Shown here: in pieces, positions 7,658 to 13,800 of the stretch
Layout: each line of letters opens with the position of its first letter
Numbering within the stretch: the stretch's first letter is position 1
Assembly: GCA_023431405.1 (NCBI GenBank)
Contig: JAEYVZ010000053.1
Span: forward strand, 1-64,000
Length of the DNA stretch: 64,000 nucleotides
DNA from: Actinomycetes bacterium
Lineage (GTDB): Bacteria; Actinomycetota; Actinomycetes; Actinomycetales; Microbacteriaceae
Direction: 5' to 3'
The notes under the pieces: model-generated
Databases searched by the model: none
Seen by the model: the letters and a program-made list of their open reading frames with translations, nothing else
Told to the model about the DNA's origin: nothing
Made by a program: the position numbers and the translations under genes

Positions 7658-7801
7658 GCCGTCAACCCAGGTGTTGGAGGCCTCGTCTCTGCGCCGGACA
7701 TTCGTGGCCAGCCGGAAGTTCGCCACCGTCACGCCGCTTGTCGTTCGACGGCGCTCCGGGTCGTTCACGATCGTCCCGACGACGGTGATCTGGTCGCTCA
7801 T
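7658..7801 (-). pseudogene. ssb: 5' fragment of a single-stranded DNA-binding protein gene (ssb paralogue), cut at the prophage junction
   Basis: Starting from ATG 7801, behind a good GGAGGA site, the frame reads MSDQITVVGTIVNDPERR and continues to FRLATN and WVDG. This is the first strand and OB-fold part of actinobacterial SSB. In intact SSB the next residues are about TNWYTVSAF; here the frame continues with unrelated residues (QPLASNTLCVG) and soon ends without the rest of the OB fold or the acidic tail. About 48 codons remain. The break coincides with the start of phage-type DNA, so the gene was probably split by integration or a deletion. The essential ssb would be elsewhere in the genome. 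Confidence 0.7.
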
Positions 7802-7948
7802 TCTTCTGTCCTCCACGGTTGTGAGCTGTTTGTGACCTCGAGCATGCCGACCGACGGGCGCGCGACGCGATCATCCGCCACCCACCGGGTGAAGACGCCT
7901 CGCCGTGCGTGCTGTGGAGGAGGCCGCACGCGGGGGCGATGTCGGAGA

Positions 7949-7964
7949 TCGAACCTATGTTCGA
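7949..7964 (+). promoter_or_regulatory. Perfect LexA (SOS) box
   Basis: The 16-bp sequence TCGAACCTATGTTCGA matches the TCGAAC-N4-GTTCGA operator known for LexA in actinobacteria and Bacillus, with both half-sites perfect. It lies 4 nt before a GGGAGG ribosome binding site (7969-7974) and 16 nt before the ATG at 7981. A possible -10 element TATGTT (7956-7961) sits inside the box, so bound LexA would block transcription directly. Confidence 0.8.
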
Positions 7965-7980
7965 TATCGGGAGGCTCAGA

Positions 7981-8241
7981 ATGGGGCAAGAAGAACTGGT
8001 CGCCGAGAAGCGGAAGGGACAACCGACGACGACGCGACTCACACTGATTCCGGTCGCCGACCAGCTATGGCGGGTCGCCGACCCTTCCGGCCGGGTCGTC
8101 GGGCATCTCGCGACGAGGTGGAGCGAGAGCGGCAGACGCTACGTCGCTCGTCGCTACCACGCCGACTCACGCGCCTTCCGATCCATCGGTGAGTTCTGGT
8201 CGGCTCAAGAGGCTCTCGATTGCCTGAGGCTCTCGCGGTGA
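7981..8241 (+). CDS. Small basic protein, probably SOS-induced, unknown function
   Basis: The protein has 86 residues from the ATG at 7981, chosen because GGGAGG lies 6 nt upstream. Longer in-frame starts at 7909 and 7939 would place the LexA box inside the coding region. After a short polar N-terminus, the core reads LTLIPVADQLWRVADPSGRVVGHL, followed by RRYVARRYH and an end with SIGEFWSAQEALDCLRLSR. I recall similar small proteins in Microbacteriaceae without assigned function. The Arg-rich composition and the LexA operator suggest a DNA-damage role, but nothing shows a catalytic site. Confidence 0.65.
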   Translation: MGQEELVAEKRKGQPTTTRLTLIPVADQLWRVADPSGRVVGHLATRWSESGRRYVARRYHADSRAFRSIGEFWSAQEALDCLRLSR

Positions 8242-8306
8242 TGCATGCCCGACATCACCGGGCGGGTCCTGCCGACCGCGCCTCATCGCCGCGCCAGGCC
8301 GGCTCC

Positions 8307-9725
8307 TCACACCAGCGCGCCGACGGGCTCCGCGATGACCTGAGGTGCAGCTGTGCGCACGTCGGGCCAGACATCAGCGAGAATTCCCACCGTGCGCCGG
8401 AGCTCATCGGCAGGCGCCGTGAACGGAATTCGCAGGTGCCGCTCGTGACCGCCGTCGGGCGAGAACCGTGGTCCTGCGGAGAGGTGGAGGCCACGCTGTC
8501 GAGCGGCGAGCACCAGCCCCGAGCTGAGCGGCGCATCCAGTTCCACCCACAGGCACACGCCGCCCGCCGCCTTCGGCACGCGCCACTCCGGCATCTGGAA
8601 TCGGAGCGCTGCCTCGAGCGCGTCTCGTCCCTCGCGCAGCAGCTGGGCCCGCTGCGCGAGGATCTGAGGCATCGACCCCAGCAGCCGCGTCGCCACGGCC
8701 TGCTCGAAGTCCGGGGTGCCGAGATCGTGCGACGACCGGGCGGCCACCACGCGCGCCACCGTCTCCCGGTCGGCCCTGATCCATCCGATGCGCAGGCCAC
8801 CCCACACCGTCTTTCCCAGAGAGCCCACCCGCACGACAGGCGCATCAGCGAAAGCGACGTGAGCGGCGGGTGCTCCGTCGATTGCGAGTTCGCCTGTCGT
8901 CTCATCGACGACGACCGTCGTTCCCGCCCGGTCGGCGGCCTGCCACATGACAGCCTGCTCCGTCGGCGACATGCTGCGACCGGTCGGATTCTGGAAGTCC
9001 GGCATCAGATAAGCGAGGGAAGGACGCGTCCGCTCGAACGACTGCACTGCACGGTCGAGGTCCCATCCGTCATCGACCGTGACCGGCACGCTCACCAGTC
9101 GCGCGCCCGCCCGGCGGAGCGCCTCGGCGGCGTGCGGATACGTCGGCGTCTCGATGACGGCACGCTCTCCGCGTCGCAGAAGGGTCGCCGCGAGCAGGTT
9201 GATCGCGCTCTGGGCGCCTGTCGTCACCATGATCTCGTCTGCCGTCGTCGGAAGTCCGCGTTTCGCGTACCGTTCAGCGATGGCCTCTCGAAGGTGGCGC
9301 GCACCGATGACGTCGTAACCGGATCGGGCAACGAGCGCGGCGGCATCCTGTGCAGCGTCCACCATGACCCCGGCAAGCCCCGGCCAGGCCGCCGGGCTCG
9401 CCTGTACGAGGTCGATGTCGTCGACAGCGACCGGGCTGCGCCCGGTGTCACGACGACCAAGGGGCAGGGTCACGCTGCCGGAGCCTCGCGAGCTCTCGAT
9501 GTGAGCCGAATCACGAAGACTGCGGTAGGCGGCGGCGACTGTGGTTCGGCTCACCCCCAGCGCCGAGGCGAGCTGTCGTTCGGCGGGCAGCGCGGTGCGC
9601 GGAGCGAGCCGATTATCGAGGCAGAGAAGCCGTATGCCATCTGCCAGGGCCTCATACGCCGGCTCCCGCGTCCGCCATCCGCCCAATGCATGCGCGAGCG
9701 AACGCGCGGTGACCCGGGAATCCAT
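8307..9725 (-). CDS. MocR-type transcriptional regulator (GntR helix-turn-helix fused to an aminotransferase fold)
   Basis: The protein has 472 residues. Residues about 25-85 form a GntR-type winged helix (LPAERQLASALGVSRTTVAAAYRSLR). After a linker, residues about 120-465 are a fold-type I aminotransferase-like domain with SAINLLAATLLRRGE, DFQNPTGR near 243 and a PLP lysine in SLGKTVWGGLRIGW (Lys305). MocR proteins bind PLP and an amino compound to control, usually, a divergent gene. Here that is the YczE-like membrane protein, a pairing known from Bacillus and actinobacteria. The ATG at 9725 has TAAAGT exactly 6 nt upstream (9732-9737), so the transcript is probably leaderless. Confidence 0.85.
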   Translation of the reverse strand: MDSRVTARSLAHALGGWRTREPAYEALADGIRLLCLDNRLAPRTALPAERQLASALGVSRTTVAAAYRSLRDSAHIESSRGSGSVTLPLGRRDTGRSPVAVDDIDLVQASPAAWPGLAGVMVDAAQDAAALVARSGYDVIGARHLREAIAERYAKRGLPTTADEIMVTTGAQSAINLLAATLLRRGERAVIETPTYPHAAEALRRAGARLVSVPVTVDDGWDLDRAVQSFERTRPSLAYLMPDFQNPTGRSMSPTEQAVMWQAADRAGTTVVVDETTGELAIDGAPAAHVAFADAPVVRVGSLGKTVWGGLRIGWIRADRETVARVVAARSSHDLGTPDFEQAVATRLLGSMPQILAQRAQLLREGRDALEAALRFQMPEWRVPKAAGGVCLWVELDAPLSSGLVLAARQRGLHLSAGPRFSPDGGHERHLRIPFTAPADELRRTVGILADVWPDVRTAAPQVIAEPVGALV

Positions 9726-9731
9726 CCGTCC

Positions 9732-9737
9732 ACTTTA
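9732..9737 (-). promoter_or_regulatory. -10 element of a leaderless promoter for the MocR gene
   Basis: TAAAGT on the minus strand lies 6 nt before the ATG at 9725, the spacing expected when transcription starts at the A of the start codon. The inverted repeat at 9743-9767 begins just upstream, so regulator binding there would cover the -35 region. Confidence 0.5.
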
Positions 9738-9742
9738 TCCGG

Positions 9743-9767
9743 ATTGGACTGCATCGCGAGGTCCAAT
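9743..9767. promoter_or_regulatory. Perfect inverted repeat, candidate MocR operator
   Basis: ATTGGAC (9743-9749) and GTCCAAT (9761-9767) form a perfect 7-bp inverted repeat with an 11-bp spacer between the divergent MocR gene (start 9725) and the YczE-like gene (start 9787). The centre-to-centre distance of 18 bp is under two helical turns. Position and symmetry suggest that the regulator binds here and controls both promoters. Confidence 0.6.
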
Positions 9768-9786
9768 AGTGCGCTTTGATTTCTTC

Positions 9787-10407
9787 ATGACGATGCGCAT
9801 CGTGCAGCTGATCGCCGGCCTCCTGCTCTACGGCGCCGGCTGTGCGCTGATGGTTCACGCAGGTATCGGCCTCGATCCGTGGACGGTCTTCGCACAGGGA
9901 TTGTCGGTGCAGACAGGCATCGGTATCGGCTGGGTGACCAACATCGTGGGGTTCTTCGTGCTTCTGCTGTGGATACCCCTGCGGCAGCGGCCGGGCGCCG
10001 GGACGCTCGCCAACATCCTGCTCGTCGGCACGAGCATGCAGCTCACACTGGAGTTCCTTCCCGACATCAGCGGATTCGGACTCCAGCTGCTCCTCTTCCT
10101 CGCGGGCATCGCCGTCGTCGCCGTGGCATCCGGACTGTACATCGGCGCACGATTCGGTCCCGGCCCCCGCGACGGTTTGATGACAGGCCTCAACAGTCGC
10201 CTCGGCTGGCCCATCTGGATGGCACGCCTGATCGTCGAGCTCTCCGTGCTCGCAGCGGGATGGGCGCTGGGCGGGACCGTCGGACTCGGCACGATCCTCT
10301 TCGCGGTCCTCATCGGCCCGGCGGTGCACGTCGCTCTCCCCGTCTTCGACCGCAGAGCGCGTCGCGCCCGCCGCGCGCCCGGAACGCTCCCGCAGCCCGC
10401 GCCCTGA
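9787..10407 (+). CDS. YczE/YitT-like integral membrane protein
   Basis: The protein has 206 residues with about five or six membrane spans, starting MTMRIVQLIAGLLLYGAGC. The motifs GIGLDPWTVFAQGLS near 25-40 and GARFGPGPRDGLMTGLN near 120-136 are typical of the YczE family, whose substrate is not established. It is divergent from the MocR-type regulator and probably controlled by it. The ATG at 9787 is used; GTG 9769 and ATG 9793 are in frame as well. No clear Shine-Dalgarno site exists; TTTGAT at 9775-9780 has leaderless spacing to 9787 but is a poor -10. Confidence 0.75.
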   Translation: MTMRIVQLIAGLLLYGAGCALMVHAGIGLDPWTVFAQGLSVQTGIGIGWVTNIVGFFVLLLWIPLRQRPGAGTLANILLVGTSMQLTLEFLPDISGFGLQLLLFLAGIAVVAVASGLYIGARFGPGPRDGLMTGLNSRLGWPIWMARLIVELSVLAAGWALGGTVGLGTILFAVLIGPAVHVALPVFDRRARRARRAPGTLPQPAP

Positions 10408-10430
10408 GGCCTTCCGAGACGCCGCCTCGG
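10406..10430. terminator. Hairpin between convergent genes
   Basis: CCGAG (10414-10418) and CTCGG (10426-10430) can pair around a 7-nt loop, or GAGGC (10406-10410) with GCCTC (10424-10428). The hairpin sits between the YczE-like stop and the stop of the small minus-strand gene. There is no T tract, so terminator activity is uncertain. Confidence 0.3.
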
Positions 10431-10643
10431 TCAGTGCTCCCGGAACTGCGGCCAATCGGAGCCGGGCGTCATGTGTGCGTGGAGGGCACTCTTGGCGATG
10501 TCCATCGAGGGATACGACCCGAGCGACTCCCCCGCGCCTGCCATGGTCACGGTGTACACGCCGTCGGCTTTTCGAATCGTCCCCGTCACCCGCCCCTCAG
10601 CGTCGTAGGCAAGCCAGAGAGTGGAGGCTGCAGTGGATGTCAT
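10431..10643 (-). CDS. Small conserved actinobacterial protein of unknown function
   Basis: The protein has 70 residues. The ATG at 10643 is preceded by AAGGAG with 7 nt spacing. The central part reads GTIRKADGVYTVTMAG, followed by SLGSYPSMDIAKSALHAHM and the end WPQFREH. I recall close relatives of this size throughout Microbacteriaceae, always annotated as hypothetical. It has no membrane segment or signal peptide and is probably a small cytosolic beta-alpha protein. It is monocistronic, convergent with the YczE-like gene. Confidence 0.6.
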   Translation of the reverse strand: MTSTAASTLWLAYDAEGRVTGTIRKADGVYTVTMAGAGESLGSYPSMDIAKSALHAHMTPGSDWPQFREH

Positions 10644-10764
10644 GTCACGCTCCTTCCGGTGCTCACGACCGTACGCCGGCCATCAGCACGGCGCTACGGT
10701 CCGTCCTGTGCCAGAGACCGCGGCCGGGATGCCACGCGCGGTACGGTAGAGGTGGCACCACCTT

Positions 10765-10840
10765 CCCTCCATAGCTCAGTGGATAGAGCGAGCGGTTTCT
10801 ACCCGCCAGGTCGGGGGTTCGAATCCTCCTGGAGGGGCCA
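10765..10840 (+). tRNA. tRNA-Arg, anticodon TCT
   Basis: The acceptor stem CCCTCCA (10765-10771) pairs with TGGAGGG (10830-10836), followed by discriminator G and an encoded CCA. The D-stem GCTC/GAGC, the anticodon loop TTTCTAC and the T arm GGGGG-TTCGAAT-CCTCC are all present. The anticodon stem AGCGG/CCGCC has an A-C mismatch at its first pair. The anticodon TCT reads AGA/AGG, rare codons in this GC-rich DNA. Confidence 0.93.
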
Positions 10841-10889
10841 TCGTGCGACGGAAGCCCGGGCGCAGACCCGGGGCGTCGTCGCCGCTCGT

Positions 10890-10895
10890 TAGGAT
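10890..10895 (+). promoter_or_regulatory. -10 element of a leaderless promoter for orn
   Basis: TAGGAT lies 6 nt before the ATG at 10902, so transcription would start at the start codon. No Shine-Dalgarno site is present. Confidence 0.55.
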
Positions 10896-10901
10896 TGCCC
10901 C

Positions 10902-11525
10902 ATGGTGGCAGCAGCGGAGAACGATCGACTCGTCTGGATCGATTGCGAGATGACGGGGCTCGACCTCTCCGTCGATCAGCTCGTCGAGATCGCGATCATC
11001 GTGACCGATTACGAGCTGAACATCCTCGATCCCGGATTTCAGGTGGTGATCCGCCCCGACCAGTCGGCGCTCGACAACATGAGTGATTTCGTCACCGAGA
11101 TGCACCGCACCTCCGGTCTGCTCGATGAGATCCCTCACGGGGTGAGCGTCGCCGAGGCAGAGTTCCAGTCGCTCGAGTACATCCAGCGCTTCGTCCCTGA
11201 AGGCAAGGCGCCCCTGGCCGGTAACACCATCGGCACCGACCGGATGTTCCTCGCCCGCTACATGCCGCGGGTCGACCGATGGCTGCACTATCGGAATGTC
11301 GATGTGTCGAGCATCAAGGAGCTGTCCCGCCGGTGGTACCCGCGGGCATACTTCCACGCCCCCGCCAAAGACGGCGGCCACCGCGCGCTCGCCGACATCC
11401 GCGAGTCCATCCGCGAGCTCGCCTACTACCGCCAGGCCGTCTTCGTTCCGGAGCCCGGACCCACCAGCGATGCGGCTCGCGAAGCTTCTGCCGCGACGGT
11501 GTCATTGTTTGCCTCCGAGCTGTAA
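10902..11525 (+). CDS. orn: Oligoribonuclease
   Basis: This 207-residue DEDDh exonuclease degrades 2- to 5-nt RNA fragments to mononucleotides, the last step of RNA decay (and of pGpG clearance where c-di-GMP is used). The motifs are visible: Exo I WIDCEMTGLD near 12-21, Exo II NTIGTDRMFLARYMP near 108-122, and Exo III GGHRALADIRESI near 158-170 with the catalytic His and Asp. Family length is about 180-215, so it is complete. It sits between tRNA-Arg and tRNA-His; the orn/tRNA-His pairing is common in actinobacteria. A TAGGAT hexamer 6 nt upstream points to a leaderless mRNA. Confidence 0.95.
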   Translation: MVAAAENDRLVWIDCEMTGLDLSVDQLVEIAIIVTDYELNILDPGFQVVIRPDQSALDNMSDFVTEMHRTSGLLDEIPHGVSVAEAEFQSLEYIQRFVPEGKAPLAGNTIGTDRMFLARYMPRVDRWLHYRNVDVSSIKELSRRWYPRAYFHAPAKDGGHRALADIRESIRELAYYRQAVFVPEPGPTSDAAREASAATVSLFASEL

Positions 11526-11531
11526 TAGAAT
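11505..11531 (+). promoter_or_regulatory. Possible promoter of the tRNA-His gene
   Basis: TTGTTT (11505-11510) and TAGAAT (11526-11531) are 15 nt apart, partly within the end of orn, about 28 nt before the tRNA. A perfect 14-bp palindrome GCCTGCATGCAGGC (11541-11554) lies between the -10 element and the tRNA. The spacing is shorter than the usual 17 nt. Confidence 0.35.
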
Positions 11532-11558
11532 CGTCTGGTTGCCTGCATGCAGGCACAT

Positions 11559-11635
11559 GGTGGGTATAGCTCAGTTGGTAGAGCACCTGGTTGTGGTCCA
11601 GGGGGTCGCGGGTTCAAGTCCCGTTACTCACCCCA
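11559..11635 (+). tRNA. tRNA-His, anticodon GTG
   Basis: The acceptor stem GTGGGTA (11560-11566) pairs with TACTCAC (11625-11631). An extra G at 11559 pairs with discriminator C, as in all tRNA-His, and CCA is encoded at 11633-11635. The anticodon arm is CCTGG-TTGTGGT-CCAGG and the T arm GCGGG-TTCAAGT-CCCGT. A small hairpin GCGCT-GGAA-AGCGC follows at 11643-11656. Confidence 0.95.
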
Positions 11636-11730
11636 TGTAGATGCGCTGGAAAGCGCCGTAGGTCCCGTCCGTTCGATACGGGCGTCGTCGCGAGCGCCGA
11701 CGGTAGGGTGTGAGACGTGGTGACGCGACG

Positions 11731-12081
11731 ATGATGGAGATGGATGCCGACGCGTTCGAGAATCTCGTCGCCGACGAACTCGAAGCCCTCCCCGCGGAGA
11801 TGACTGCAGGGCTGGACAACGTCATCTTCGTCGTCGAGGACCTGCCGGAAGACGGCTCACTCGACCTTTTCGGCCTCTACGACGGCCTCGCGCTGACGGA
11901 GCGCGATCGGTACGGGCTCGGCGAGCTGCCCGACCGGATCATCATTTATCGCCGCCCGCACCTGGAGGCGTGCGACGATCTGGACGCGCTGCGCGACGAG
12001 GTGCACACGACGCTCGTCCACGAGATCGCTCATTTCTACGGAATCGACGACGAACGACTGCATGAACTGGGCTGGGCATGA
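11731..12081 (+). CDS. Zincin-like metallopeptidase family protein
   Basis: The protein has 116 residues from ATG 11731. It carries the zinc-protease motif HEIAHFYGI (HExxHxxG type, near residue 100), preceded by GELPDRIIIYRRPHLE. This pattern is typical of a short actinobacterial metallopeptidase family with unknown substrate. The N-terminus is a helical MEMDADAFENLVADELEALP. TAGGGT at 11704-11709 may be its -10 element. Other in-frame starts (GTG 11710, ATG 11734) cannot be excluded because there is no clear ribosome binding site. The stop overlaps clpS by ATGA. Together with clpS and a DUF2017 gene it forms a set conserved in actinobacteria. Confidence 0.75.
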   Translation: MMEMDADAFENLVADELEALPAEMTAGLDNVIFVVEDLPEDGSLDLFGLYDGLALTERDRYGLGELPDRIIIYRRPHLEACDDLDALRDEVHTTLVHEIAHFYGIDDERLHELGWA

Positions 12082-12368
12082 CGGCCACTCTCCCCCGCGA
12101 GGATGTCCTGCTCGACACCGACCCCGCGATCGCGCCCCCATGGCAGACCGTCGTCTGGAATGATCCGGTGAACCTGATGTCGTACGTCACGCACGTCTTC
12201 CGCACCTACTTCGGGTATAGCCGGGAGCGAGCGGAGCAGCTCATGCTCGCCGTCCATCACGTCGGGCACGCGGTCGTGGCCGAAGGCGCACGCGAGCAGA
12301 TGGAGCTGCACGTTCAGGCCATGCACGACTACGGACTGTGGGCAACGGTGAGGCAGGGAGAGACATGA
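12078..12368 (+). CDS. clpS: ATP-dependent Clp protease adaptor ClpS
   Basis: This 96-residue protein binds N-degron substrates and delivers them to the ClpC/ClpA-ClpP protease. The signature WQTVVWNDPVNLMSYV near 22-37 contains the Asn-Asp pair that contacts the substrate amino terminus. It is followed by VFRTYFGYSRERAEQLMLAVHHVGHAVVAEG with the conserved helix and His pair, and a final ELHVQAMHDYGLWATV. Length is normal. It overlaps both neighbours by ATGA and is presumably co-transcribed with them. Confidence 0.95.
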   Translation: MTATLPREDVLLDTDPAIAPPWQTVVWNDPVNLMSYVTHVFRTYFGYSRERAEQLMLAVHHVGHAVVAEGAREQMELHVQAMHDYGLWATVRQGET

Positions 12369-12865
12369 ACTCGCGGATCGTCGTGATGGAGATATCCCAG
12401 CTGGAGGCGGCCCATCTCAACGGGCTCGTGGAGCAATTCCTCGAACTGCTCGGCGAGCCCACAAGCTCCACCGTGCTCGCCGACCCCGCGGTCGCGCGGC
12501 TCGTACCCGACGCCTACCGCGACGACGAAGATGCCGCCGACGACTTCCGACGTCTGACGCAGGACGACCTCCTCCAGCGTCGTCGCGCCGACGCCGAGAC
12601 GGTCCGTGCCGATCTCTCCGTGGACGGGCGCGTTCTCACGATCGACGAGTTGGACGATGTGTCCGCCGGCGCCGTGTTGACTGTGCGCCTCGACGATTCC
12701 CGGGCGACGGCGTGGCTGCGCACCCTGACGGCACTCCGCCTGGTGCTGGCGGGCAGGCTGGGCGTCACGCACGAGCACGACTACGACCCCGACGACCCTC
12801 GATACGGCGTGTACGAGTGGCTCGGGTATCGGTTGGAGGGCCTCCTGCAGGTCCTCGACGACTGA
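12365..12865 (+). CDS. DUF2017 family protein
   Basis: The protein has 166 residues, starting MNSRIVVMEISQLEAAHLN; this start overlaps the clpS stop. A mid-protein acidic helix is followed by VTHEHDYDPDDPRYGVYEWLGYRLEGLLQVL, which I recognise from the DUF2017 family found next to clpS in many actinobacteria. The function is not known; the fixed linkage suggests a role with the Clp adaptor. It is mostly helical and cytosolic. It is convergent with the kinase gene, with 16 nt between the stops. Confidence 0.8.
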   Translation: MNSRIVVMEISQLEAAHLNGLVEQFLELLGEPTSSTVLADPAVARLVPDAYRDDEDAADDFRRLTQDDLLQRRRADAETVRADLSVDGRVLTIDELDDVSAGAVLTVRLDDSRATAWLRTLTALRLVLAGRLGVTHEHDYDPDDPRYGVYEWLGYRLEGLLQVLDD

Positions 12866-12881
12866 GTCGGCGGGCGAGGTG

Positions 12882-13439
12882 TCAGGGCACCCGCACGACG
12901 ATCGTCGCGAGCTTCTCCGGGGCGGCGGCGGCGATGTGGGCCGCCTCCTGTGCGGCCCACCGATCCCAGTGCGGCCGGTAGGTGTCGCCGTCACGCCTCA
13001 AGGCGCGTGAGCGACGCGACGCTTCCGGCGATTCCACCCACACCTGCACGTCACTGAGCGCCTTCGTCTCCGGGGTGAGGGAGCCCGCTCCTTCGATGAT
13101 CAATGCACGGCCCGACGGCACGACGTGTTCCTCCGCGGGGGTGCCCGCGTTCCAGTCCCAGGCGCGCCAGCGCCCGTCGTAGCCGGAGGCTCGCGCGAGG
13201 AGAACCCCGTGCAGAACGCGCTCGACTCCGGCGCGGAGCCCGTCCCAGCCGGGGTACACCGAATCAAGGGCCAGCACGTACGCGTCCAGTCGGGGAGCGA
13301 CGAGAGAAGCCAGTGTCGACTTGCCGGATCCAGAACGCCCATCGATGACGACCACGGGCGTCGTGTGGGACTCGGCTTGCTCAGCGATGCCTACCGCTGC
13401 CGCGTCCAGGACCGCGGAGATCTCAGCGCTTGAGGGCAC
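12882..13439 (-). CDS. P-loop kinase, uridine-kinase-like
   Basis: The protein has 185 residues when started at GTG 13439, inside the end of the GerW-like gene. A P-loop GRSGSGKS is at about 34-41. A lid/acceptor region follows: LALDSVYPGWDGLRAGVE, then a WDWNAGTPAEEH stretch, typical of uridine-kinase-like proteins where Trp/Asp residues bind a nucleoside-like substrate. LIIEGAGSLTPET is the Walker B-like strand. The substrate cannot be told from sequence. The GTG overlaps the upstream gene by 17 nt, suggesting coupling; longer upstream starts would overlap that gene extensively. Confidence 0.7.
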   Translation of the reverse strand: MPSSAEISAVLDAAAVGIAEQAESHTTPVVVIDGRSGSGKSTLASLVAPRLDAYVLALDSVYPGWDGLRAGVERVLHGVLLARASGYDGRWRAWDWNAGTPAEEHVVPSGRALIIEGAGSLTPETKALSDVQVWVESPEASRRSRALRRDGDTYRPHWDRWAAQEAAHIAAAAPEKLATIVVRVP

Positions 13440-13743
13440 GGATGATGCGAGCGAGCGCCTTGCCTGCGACCCACAAGAACGGGATTCCGACCGCCATAGC
13501 CGAGACGATGTTCGGCTCGAATCGCAGGTCGTCTCCGCGACGGATGTAGGCGCCCAGCGGAATGCTGAACCCGCCGCCGCCTCCCCCGGAGCTGCCGCTC
13601 TCGTCTTCGGCCGCACCGAAGCCCGACCACGAGAGTGCGACCGGGACGAGTCGGATGCCGTCCACGTCCTGCTGTTCCCCGTAGACATTGCTCACGCCGA
13701 GTGATGCGGTCTGCTTGCCGAGTTCCATCGCGAGATTGGGCAT
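13423..13743 (-). CDS. GerW (YtfJ) family protein
   Basis: The protein has 106 residues. It starts MPNLAMELGKQTASLGVSNVYGE and continues with GIRLVPVALSWSGFGAAED, a poly-Gly turn (near 51-58) and GAYIRRGDDLRFEPN. A hydrophobic end, IVSAMAVGIPFLWVAGKALA, precedes IRALKR. This architecture matches GerW-type spore germination/sporulation proteins, which also occur in actinobacteria that do not make endospores. The role there is unknown. A TAGCGT hexamer 6 nt before the ATG suggests a leaderless transcript that also covers the kinase. Confidence 0.7.
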   Translation of the reverse strand: MPNLAMELGKQTASLGVSNVYGEQQDVDGIRLVPVALSWSGFGAAEDESGSSGGGGGGFSIPLGAYIRRGDDLRFEPNIVSAMAVGIPFLWVAGKALARIIRALKR

Positions 13744-13749
13744 ACGTCC

Positions 13750-13755
13750 ACGCTA
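13750..13755 (-). promoter_or_regulatory. -10 element of a leaderless promoter for the GerW-like gene
   Basis: TAGCGT on the minus strand lies exactly 6 nt before the ATG at 13743; no ribosome binding site is present between them. Confidence 0.5.
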
Positions 13756-13800
13756 CTGCTCCCGGGCCGGATCCGCGCGGGGTGTCTCGACTTACCTCCG

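Larger units (their letters stand above)
1..7660 (+). mobile_element. Prophage (siphovirus), right part; left end lies outside the window
   Basis: Nine tightly packed plus-strand genes follow the head-to-tail order of a tailed phage: capsid, adaptor, terminator-like, tail tube, unknown, tape measure, minor tail, tail hub, tail fibre. Several pairs overlap by ATGA. A reverse-strand membrane protein gene (6837-7532) follows, and then a chromosomal ssb fragment that stops matching the SSB family near 7658. I take that point as the right junction. Integrase, repressor, terminase, portal and lysis genes are not visible and would have to lie to the left. The boundary is inferred from gene content, not from a seen attachment-site repeat. 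Confidence 0.75.

Noticed and set aside
8220..9779. 519-codon plus-strand frame opposite the MocR-type gene
   Set aside because: Composition is Arg/His/Pro-rich without recognisable motifs, while the minus strand encodes a complete regulator with helix-turn-helix and PLP-binding signatures.
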